DNA from: Polycladidibacter hongkongensis
GTDB lineage: Bacteria > Pseudomonadota > Alphaproteobacteria > Rhizobiales > Stappiaceae
Direction of reading: 5' to 3'
Length of the DNA stretch: 64,000 nucleotides
Assembly (NCBI RefSeq): GCF_001561995.1
Contig: NZ_LLWC01000003.1
Location: 27,917 to 91,916 of the forward strand
Below, piece by piece: positions 48,360-54,030 of this stretch (position 1 is the first letter of the stretch; each line of letters opens with the position of its first letter). The translations under genes and the position numbers were made by a program. The notes below the pieces were generated by a model, which searched no databases, had not been told where the DNA came from, and worked only from the letters and a program-made list of their open reading frames with translations.

Positions 48360-48706
48360 TTTTTCATCACCATCAACAGCGCAACCAGCGCCACTGCCCC
48401 AATTCCCATAAGCGGCCCGATTGGCAATTTCGCCGGCGTCTGGGTCACCGTGGTGACGGGTACCGGCTGTGGTGCCTGTGGCTGCGGGTCAACAGTGTTG
48501 CCGAAGCCGTTGAAGGCGTTCAGCACATTGCCAAGGGTGTTGGCTGCGCCGTTGAGAAAGCCGTTGACGCTGTCCCAAAAACCGCCGCCGCCCCCTGTGG
48601 GGGAGCCGCCACTTGTCGGCGCTGGCAGCGTGTTGCCACCGCCTCCGGCAGGTGAAGCAGTTTCCCACCCCATGCCGCCCCAGCTCCCCCCGTTTGGCCC
48701 TCCCAT
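48356..48706 (-). CDS. Prophage glycine-rich membrane protein
   Basis: 116 residues from the ATG at 48706, rich in G, N and P with a C-terminal helix (IGPLMGIGAVALVALLMVM). That ATG has no ribosome site. The frame stays open upstream to an ATT at 48785-48787, which lies 5 bases behind a perfect AGGAGG in the end of the capsid gene; starting there adds 27 residues (ISIDEFVNSRFAQSG...). A rare ATT start is therefore worth considering. Confidence 0.65.
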   Translation of the reverse strand: MGGPNGGSWGGMGWETASPAGGGGNTLPAPTSGGSPTGGGGGFWDSVNGFLNGAANTLGNVLNAFNGFGNTVDPQPQAPQPVPVTTVTQTPAKLPIGPLMGIGAVALVALLMVMKK

Positions 48707-48782
48707 TTGATTGTATGGGATGAGCAGATCCCCAGACCCTGAACCGCTTTGAGCAAACCGCGAATTTACAAATTCGTCGATG

Positions 48783-49637
48783 CTAATTGCGGCCTCCTAC
48801 GTAGCTATAAACGGCGTAGAACGGGGTTGCCTTGGTCATGGTGAATTCAAACTGGGTTGGCACGCGGCGCGGCACACCATTGGTCAACACCTGATTGCCC
48901 AGATTGAGGCTCTGGCGCTGTTCCTTGTCCATGCGCAAAGCAAAGACCTGATCAGGAACCGTCGCGCCATAGGCTTTCAGTGGCTCGTCATTGATATGAC
49001 GGGGGATGTCGACAATGGTTTCGCCATCACGATCCAGCTTAATGCGGGCAATGTCGCCCTTGGCTCCCTCGAAGCAATAAAGCGCCTGTAGGTTGCCAAT
49101 GGCCGGAACGTCCGGTTCTGTGTGAATGCCAGTGGCAGAAACCGGAATTTGGCGCCTGATGATCTTCCGGATAAAGCCCAGATCAGGGCGACCAGTCGCA
49201 CCGCCTACCGCCATGCGGTCGTAATCCGCATAGGCTTCTAGGCGCGGGCTTTTCACATCGTCAGCCAGTGTGAGCTCGATGTTGAAATCGGTGATGCCAG
49301 TTCCCTTCAGGCTCCACGCGGTTTGGTCCTGTCCGCTGGTGGATTCGCGCCATGGCTCAGAGAAGCAAAGCGGGATAATCCCGTCCTGAATTGGATACCC
49401 ATTAAGGTCCAGAATAGCGAACAGCTCTTTAGCTGTTAGCTCCCATTGTGCGCGCCCGTCCAGCAGCACACGAATAAGCTTGATCTTCTCTTCCATCACG
49501 GCGCGTTTTGCCAATGCACCGCCTGCCTCAAACGAGATTTTTACCGCGTGATAGCGCCGGTCTGTCGGCAGGTCTACGGCGGCAATCTGCCCCGCCACAA
49601 CGTTCTGAAATTCTTTTAGTTTTCGGTATGAACGCAA
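48783..49637 (-). CDS. Prophage double jelly-roll major capsid protein, PM2 P2-like
   Basis: 284 residues, beta-rich throughout. As I recall the PM2 P2 sequence (269 residues), the N-terminus matches in pattern: MRSY..L....NVVAG, then a hydrophobic LP-strand, and RVLLDGR at about 70, with YSYVGGRN at the C-terminus against a similar ending in P2. The pairing with a P9-like ATPase in a 9-kb element strengthens this. It should form the trimeric capsomers around the internal membrane. A structure or profile comparison is needed to confirm. Confidence 0.75.
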   Translation of the reverse strand: MRSYRKLKEFQNVVAGQIAAVDLPTDRRYHAVKISFEAGGALAKRAVMEEKIKLIRVLLDGRAQWELTAKELFAILDLNGYPIQDGIIPLCFSEPWRESTSGQDQTAWSLKGTGITDFNIELTLADDVKSPRLEAYADYDRMAVGGATGRPDLGFIRKIIRRQIPVSATGIHTEPDVPAIGNLQALYCFEGAKGDIARIKLDRDGETIVDIPRHINDEPLKAYGATVPDQVFALRMDKEQRQSLNLGNQVLTNGVPRRVPTQFEFTMTKATPFYAVYSYVGGRN

Positions 49638-49640
49638 CGT

Positions 49641-49769
49641 TTAAACCCCAAAGCCCTGAGTGATTTTCTGCGCGAATGCGTTGTCCTTGAACGCATGGAG
49701 CGCCCAACCCGCAATGAGCACACCCACGGTGCAGCCCAAAATCAGCTTAATGTCACCTTTGCTAAGCAT
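49641..49769 (-). CDS. Prophage small membrane protein, 42 residues
   Basis: ATG at 49767-49769 with AAGGA upstream, stop just before the capsid gene start. One helix (IKLILGCTVGVLIAGWAL) followed by an amphipathic tail (HAFKDNAFAQKITQGFGV). PM2 places such small proteins next to P2. Confidence 0.65.
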   Translation of the reverse strand: MLSKGDIKLILGCTVGVLIAGWALHAFKDNAFAQKITQGFGV

Positions 49770-49786
49770 TGTTATTGTTTTTTTCC

Positions 49787-49882
49787 TTAGTTTGGTTTTC
49801 GAAATGCCGGTTTTACTACAAACTCAAATAAGCTCATTGCAATGATACTTGCAGCAACCGAGTAGATGATTGTTTTCGGCAT
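49787..49882 (-). CDS. Prophage possible membrane peptide, 31 residues
   Basis: ATG at 49880-49882; one helix (TIIYSVAASIIAMSLFEFVV) and a basic tail (KPAFRKPN). No clear ribosome site, so it is less certain than its neighbours. First possible gene after the terminator at 49918-49944. Confidence 0.45.
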   Translation of the reverse strand: MPKTIIYSVAASIIAMSLFEFVVKPAFRKPN

Positions 49883-49917
49883 GGGCAAAGAGTGGCGTTT
49901 TTAGCTGGAATTGCAAC

Positions 49918-49944
49918 AAAAAACCCGCCATAAACGGCGGGTTT
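49918..49944 (-). terminator. Terminator between prophage early and late genes
   Basis: AAACCCGCC (49921-49929) pairs with GGCGGGTTT (49936-49944), followed by a T-rich stretch on the minus strand. It splits the rep-to-ATPase unit from the structural unit, which therefore needs a promoter or antitermination near 49.9 kb. Confidence 0.82.
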
Positions 49945-49984
49945 CTGCGGGTTCATACGGTGTACACTCTGTATAAGTATTGCC

Positions 49985-50641
49985 TCAGGGATTTAACTTG
50001 AATTTCCCCGTTTTTGTGGTTTTGCCCCTCTTTATTGCGCCGTTTTCTAGCAACAGGAAGTTAAATGGCTGCATCTGGTTTAGCTCCTCTTTGTACTTCG
50101 GGCCGATGGTCTGCAAGATTTGCTGCTTGTCGACATGAGCGGCCAACGGGAACACATATTCTCTGGCGCAATTCCCGCGGAACGTGGTCGATATCTGAGC
50201 GGGTCGCTGAGTGATCGCAATGCAGCCTAGACCACGGTGGCGCCCCTGCAAGATGAGCTGTTGCATGCCGGTGATATGGCTCTTTTGGGCTTGGTTCGGA
50301 ATAGCTAGATTTGCCTCTTCCACCACCAGCAGCATTTGCTTTTTGTGGCGTGGGTAATCAGCATTTGCCAGCCATAGGAACTTGGTTAGCCGGTCCAAAT
50401 TCTCCACATGATCGCCCGCGCTCACATAGGAGATTTTAAAGCCGCCCCGCCAGCGCTTTTTAACTGCGCCAGCCAGCTCTTCCAGTGTACGAACACGCGT
50501 CCACCCTGTGCCGCCATATTCCGCCAGCGGATCAAACACAATCACGCGGGCGCCGCTTGGCAATCCCCGAAGCCGTGCCTTTGTGATAGTGCTTTTGCCG
50601 CTGCCTCGGCGACCATAGACAGCCTCAAGCTCAGCCTGCAT
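49985..50641 (-). CDS. Prophage genome-packaging ATPase (PM2 P9 / FtsK-HerA class)
   Basis: 218 residues. Walker A GRRGSGKST at 10-18, Walker B QMLLVVEEAN near 105-114, and a sensor-like CIAITQRPAQISTTFRGNC near 155. Small size and the position upstream of a double jelly-roll capsid gene fit the packaging motors of membrane-containing phages (PRD1 P9, PM2 P9), which pump DNA into preformed capsids. Overlaps the upstream gene by 11 bp. Confidence 0.85.
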   Translation of the reverse strand: MQAELEAVYGRRGSGKSTITKARLRGLPSGARVIVFDPLAEYGGTGWTRVRTLEELAGAVKKRWRGGFKISYVSAGDHVENLDRLTKFLWLANADYPRHKKQMLLVVEEANLAIPNQAQKSHITGMQQLILQGRHRGLGCIAITQRPAQISTTFRGNCAREYVFPLAAHVDKQQILQTIGPKYKEELNQMQPFNFLLLENGAIKRGKTTKTGKFKLNP

Positions 50642-50954
50642 CGTCTTCCTCTGTGTATCTCAGATCATGCGCGCGTTGCAGCTTGTCAAAAGCGCGTTTT
50701 CTACTGTCACACACCAGTTGGCGGAGCCGCTTCCGTGCCAGATCGGGGCGCGTTGATTCATACAAATCAATAGCTTGCTCAACAATTCGGTCAAAATTGT
50801 CGTATTCCGAGAGGACACCGGCAGCAAAGGCCTCGTTAAAGATTTCATTTTCTTTATGTTGAAACTCTGCGCGCATCTTATCTACATACGCGAACTTGGC
50901 TTCAAGCTGTGCGTGCAAAAACTCATGCATAAGAGTGGAAACTTCAGTCGTCAT
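50631..50954 (-). CDS. Prophage protein of unknown function, 107 residues
   Basis: Mostly alpha-helical and charged, starting MTTEVSTLMHEFLHAQLEAKF; no membrane helix. HEFLHAQLE resembles a zinc HExxH only loosely (HEFLH has the H-E-x-x-H spacing), so a metal role cannot be excluded but is not argued. In the early unit between the 175-residue gene and the ATPase. Confidence 0.55.
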   Translation of the reverse strand: MTTEVSTLMHEFLHAQLEAKFAYVDKMRAEFQHKENEIFNEAFAAGVLSEYDNFDRIVEQAIDLYESTRPDLARKRLRQLVCDSRKRAFDKLQRAHDLRYTEEDDAG

Positions 50955-51482
50955 TTATACCTCCGGATAACTGGCAACCCGTGCTGAGCGGCGTTCGCTC
51001 AGCTCGGCGCTAACCGCAAACATTTTGGGCAGGGCAAACATGGCAATGGCCGAAAGTGCGGCCACGTTCTCCGTTTTTTCCGTAACCATCCAGCGGAACC
51101 AGCTGGACTTTTGCGCCAGCTCGTAAAGCCCTTTGGTGGCCTTGCGGGCTTGATCTTCTTCATGCTCGGCAATTGGCAGGGATTTCAGGCCAGTCAGGCC
51201 GCCAAGCGCCGCAAGGGCAAACTCGATATTGGCGTGAAACGCCTCCGCACTGACCAGTTGGACCTCTGGCGCACTGGCAGGGGCCGCGCCCTCCACCTGC
51301 ATATCAATTCCGGCCTCTTTCGCAGCCTCCTCGATGTCTGGCATGTCCTCGCTTGGGCTGGGCTGTGTCGGCTCGGCAGCTTCAGGAGCAACAGGTGTGT
51401 CGCTAAGCGAAATTTTCTGCAATCCAGTCGTCTCTAACAGGTTGATTTTCAATGGTTTTTTCTTCTTTCTTGGTGTTGTCAT
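50955..51482 (-). CDS. Prophage protein of unknown function, 175 residues
   Basis: A basic start (TTPRKKKKPLKINLL), an acidic proline-rich linker to about 75, then a helical region ending in a hydrophobic helix (NVAALSAIAMFALPKMFAVSAEL, about 138-160). Could be a membrane-associated replication or assembly protein. Overlaps the zinc-ribbon gene by 80 bp, a long overlap in another frame. Confidence 0.55.
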   Translation of the reverse strand: MTTPRKKKKPLKINLLETTGLQKISLSDTPVAPEAAEPTQPSPSEDMPDIEEAAKEAGIDMQVEGAAPASAPEVQLVSAEAFHANIEFALAALGGLTGLKSLPIAEHEEDQARKATKGLYELAQKSSWFRWMVTEKTENVAALSAIAMFALPKMFAVSAELSERRSARVASYPEV

Positions 51483-51693
51483 TGGCCAGTTGCTGGCCCT
51501 CTTTTTGCGCTAGTAACTGCGCTTTGAGCTGCTTGGAACGCCCCTTCCCCATCACCAACTTGGAGCCACAGGAGGGCCGCTCGTCCTCAAAATCGCCGTT
51601 GCACTGGTAGTAAAGCTTGCCGCTCCGGTCCTCGCGCAGCATCACCCGCGATTGACATACAAGGCAGACACTTTCTGCAATATCTTCAGCCAC
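51403..51693 (-). CDS. Prophage zinc-ribbon protein, 96 residues
   Basis: CLVCQSRVMLREDRSGKLYYQC and a later C in PSCGSK give a CxxC...C...C zinc ribbon in the first 45 residues; the rest is charged and disordered-looking. Starts directly after the RepC-like gene stop, so part of the replication unit. Confidence 0.65.
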   Translation of the reverse strand: MAEDIAESVCLVCQSRVMLREDRSGKLYYQCNGDFEDERPSCGSKLVMGKGRSKQLKAQLLAQKEGQQLANDNTKKEEKTIENQPVRDDWIAENFA

Positions 51694-52896
51694 TTACCCT
51701 CTCTTTCTAATGTTTTTCCTGTAAAGCTTGCGTAGCTCGGCCATCAGATCCACCTCTCCGGCCGCAATTTTGCGGCAGTAGGCCCGATAATAGCCGCCCA
51801 TACTGGTGATTGGCGGTGCTGTGCCGCCGTTGGCGCGGTCTGATATGATTTGATAGGCCGCAAAAAACGCCAGAGAAGCCCGCTCAAGGCCAATCAGCTG
51901 AACGCTGGCCCGCCACCCCTCTTCGCTCAATTGCAGCGCGCCACGGTGCATTTCTGCAAGCTCTGGTAGGTCTCGCCAGCTGGTCAGGCCCCCAAAATCC
52001 TCAAAAACAGGGATTGCCCGCTCCAATTCCGTCAGTGAGAGCGGCAGGGCGTCGATTTTTTCCCCGTCCAATTCCTCAAAGCCGCTTTGGCAGGCGTCAG
52101 CCTGCCCCCCTGCAAACTGAGTAATCGCGCAATCAGCGCGATTGCCGCTTGTTACAACGGAGTATTTTAATTCTGTGTTTGTTTCTATGTGCCGGAAGTT
52201 TTTACCGGCTGAGCCGGAAGTTTTTTGTTTTAAATAACTGAAAATGCGCGTTTTTAGCGAAGCGTAGTGTTCAAGGGTCAGGGCGTAGTCAATCCCCGCC
52301 TGTCGCCGGTTCGGCGTGTTGTATTCGTACTCGCAAAAGGTCTGGTAAAGGTCGCTATCTTGGGGCAGCAGCTCCGCTGCCTCTTTGGTGTCAATGCGAA
52401 GCGCCTTAAGCGCTGTCCACTGTTGTTTTTGCCGCTCTTCCTGCGACGCGTTGGCGTTAATGATTGCCTCGTAATCATTAGCCTGCGCCACCATCGGAGT
52501 GAGGTCGAAGCCGTAAGCGTCGACTATCTGGTCTCCCCTGCGCACAGGAAAACGTTTGCGATTGGGCGCGTCCTTGGCCTTTATCAGCCCCAGCTCAATC
52601 AGTTTTGATAGGGTGTTGCGTAAAGCGCGGTCCGTGATGCCAACACGATCACAAAGCCATTCATTCGACGGCCAGACGATTAACGCCCCTTGAACGAGTT
52701 GTTCACCCCAGCTTGCGCTTAGTGTATTAAGTACAGCCCTAGGGGTTGGCTTCAGCGCTAAAGCGATTCCCGCTTTGTGCGCTATGCTCAGCAGCTTTTT
52801 ACGGCTTAGGTCTGTAAAATCGGCGGTTAAATCGGAAAATTGAATACTTTCTTGTTTTAATTTCCGGAAACCGCTTGTTGCTTGATTAGCTTGCAT
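51694..52896 (-). CDS. RepC-family replication initiator of the prophage
   Basis: 400 residues from the ATG at 52896, which has AGGGG upstream; the open frame extends to 52980 but with unlikely residues. The N-terminal half carries the RepC/RP-C text of repABC plasmids: IVWPSNEWL, LIELGLIKAKDAPNRKRFPVRRGDQIVDAYGFDLTP, and the C-terminal half GGYYRAYCRKIAAGEVDL. RepC binds an origin inside its own gene. Here two direct repeats and a dyad sit at 52191-52226, inside the coding region. PM2 itself uses a different, rolling-circle-type initiator. Confidence 0.83.
   Translation of the reverse strand: MQANQATSGFRKLKQESIQFSDLTADFTDLSRKKLLSIAHKAGIALALKPTPRAVLNTLSASWGEQLVQGALIVWPSNEWLCDRVGITDRALRNTLSKLIELGLIKAKDAPNRKRFPVRRGDQIVDAYGFDLTPMVAQANDYEAIINANASQEERQKQQWTALKALRIDTKEAAELLPQDSDLYQTFCEYEYNTPNRRQAGIDYALTLEHYASLKTRIFSYLKQKTSGSAGKNFRHIETNTELKYSVVTSGNRADCAITQFAGGQADACQSGFEELDGEKIDALPLSLTELERAIPVFEDFGGLTSWRDLPELAEMHRGALQLSEEGWRASVQLIGLERASLAFFAAYQIISDRANGGTAPPITSMGGYYRAYCRKIAAGEVDLMAELRKLYRKNIRKRG
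52191..52226. repeat. Direct repeats in the RepC gene, candidate replication origin
   Basis: GCCGGAAGTTTTT occurs at 52191-52203 and again at 52213-52225, two helical turns apart, with the dyad CCGGC-TGA-GCCGG between. The surround is A/T-rich. In repABC plasmids oriV lies in an A/T-rich part of repC. Confidence 0.5.
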
Positions 52897-53072
52897 GTCG
52901 GCCCCTAAGGGGCGGGTTTGCGCCGTGTGTGTAAAAATGGTGGCTCGAACCCGCCCCCTCTGCATTGAGATAGTTATCACTCCTCAAAACATCCATACGG
53001 CCCTTAAAATTGCAAGCAGGTGCCCTGCGTGCTAGTATGATGGCTGTGTGTGTGTTTTACTTTGGTGGCCCA
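52897..53072. promoter_or_regulatory. Divergent control region of the prophage
   Basis: Lies between the RepC-like gene and the plus-strand XRE gene. GCCCC-TAA-GGGGC (52901-52913) is a near-palindrome that covers the RepC ribosome site, and GATA-GT-TATC (52967-52976) is another. This is the lysis/lysogeny control region by position. Confidence 0.45.
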
Positions 53073-53366
53073 ATGAATATTGGAATTTTACTCGAAAAAG
53101 CGCGGCTCGCTGGCGGCTTCTCCAGTAAGAGAAAGCTGGCCTTGGCTGTAGGCGTGGCCAATAATCAAATTGGTTATTACGAGCGCGGAATTCAAATACC
53201 ATCTGACAAAACTATGATGAAACTCAGTGATTTAGCTCATGAGGATACTGGGTATTGGCTGATGGTGGCAGCCTACTTGCGTTCAGACGAAACTGCTCGC
53301 GCTAAATGGGCCTCTATCATTGACCTCTATGTAATGACTAAGCAAAGCGACAGTAAAGCAGCGTGA
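53073..53366 (+). CDS. XRE-type helix-turn-helix protein (DUF3693-like), prophage repressor candidate
   Basis: 97 residues from ATG 53073 (TGGTGG upstream). HTH at about 15-50 (SSKRKLALAVGVANNQIGYYERGIQIPSDKTMMKLSDLA); the tail GYWLMVAAYLRSDETARAKW resembles the DUF3693 proteins found in filamentous and PM2-like phages. Divergent from the RepC gene, like a phage repressor. Confidence 0.75.
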   Translation: MNIGILLEKARLAGGFSSKRKLALAVGVANNQIGYYERGIQIPSDKTMMKLSDLAHEDTGYWLMVAAYLRSDETARAKWASIIDLYVMTKQSDSKAA

Positions 53367-53396
53367 AGCACGAAACGAGAACAAATGAACATGCTT

Positions 53397-53424
53397 TTCT
53401 GACATAATCCAAATTATGAGAGTA
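53397..53424. other. Right prophage attachment site, dif-like (attR)
   Basis: Same 16-bp core CATAATCCAAATTATG at 53403-53418 with different outer bases; the 6-bp centre (53408-53413) is identical with that of attL, as needed for Xer strand exchange. Confidence 0.75.
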
Positions 53425-53522
53425 ATTGAACGGTGAACGACCTCTTAGCCTCTTCTTGCTCTGTGCCGATGAAGCAAAACTATTTCATCAAACTGTCGTG
53501 AGTTAATGCGTACCCTTTTTCT

Positions 53523-54020
53523 ATGTTTACAATTCCAAAGCTAAGGTGTGAACGCCTGAATTTACGGGCTTTTTGCAGGGATGACTGGCCTAATTTTTTG
53601 GCAATGATGCAGTCTTCACGCGCTAAATTCATGGGAGGGCCACTTGATCTTTATGGCGCTTGGGGGATGTTTTGCCATGAAACAGCTCTGTGGAGACTGA
53701 TGGGTCATGGTGGGTTGGCAATTGAGCTGAGCGACACTGGAAACGTCGCGGGGATGGTGGATATAAACGCAGGTCCATTGTTTCCAGAACCGGAACTTGG
53801 GTGGTTCCTATATGATTATGCCGAAGGCAATGGCTATGCCAGTGAGGCGGCAGCTCTCCTAAAAGATTGGGCAAGAAAATCTATCCGGCTACCTTCTCTA
53901 GTGAGCTATATTGATGAGGAAAACAGGGCTTCCATTCAGGTCGCACGGCGTCTTGATGGAAGGCTGGACCCCCACGCGGAACGCGAGGATCCAACAGATT
54001 TGGTCTATCGTTACTGGTAG
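53523..54020 (+). CDS. GNAT N-acetyltransferase (RimJ/RimL type)
   Basis: 165 residues. LRCERLNLRAFCRDDWPNFLAMMQS opens a RimJ/RimL-type GNAT, with GWFLYDYAEGNGYASEAAALLKDWA as the acetyl-CoA loop region and ENRASIQVARRLDGRLD as the last motif. First host gene to the right of the prophage. Substrate unknown; could modify ribosomal protein termini or small amines. Confidence 0.85.
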   Translation: MFTIPKLRCERLNLRAFCRDDWPNFLAMMQSSRAKFMGGPLDLYGAWGMFCHETALWRLMGHGGLAIELSDTGNVAGMVDINAGPLFPEPELGWFLYDYAEGNGYASEAAALLKDWARKSIRLPSLVSYIDEENRASIQVARRLDGRLDPHAEREDPTDLVYRYW

Positions 54021-54030
54021 TTTTGTTCTG

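Larger units (their letters stand above)
44101..53418. mobile_element. PM2/corticovirus-like tailless prophage, 9.3 kb
   Basis: Bounded by the 16-bp repeat at 44101-44116 and 53403-53418, giving a predicted circle of 9,302 bp, close to the 10-kb genome of phage PM2. It encodes a PM2 P2-like capsid protein, a FtsK/HerA-class packaging ATPase, a SleB-type lysin, a RepC-family initiator, an XRE-type repressor candidate, and about ten small proteins with single membrane helices, as expected for a virus with an internal membrane. There is no integrase, terminase, portal or tail gene. Nearly all genes are packed head to tail on the minus strand; regulators at both ends are on the plus strand. Confidence 0.85.

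Noticed and set aside
44101..53418. A repABC-type plasmid integrated in the chromosome instead of a phage
   Set aside because: There is a RepC-like gene, but no RepA/RepB partition genes, and the capsid, packaging and lysis genes argue for a virus.
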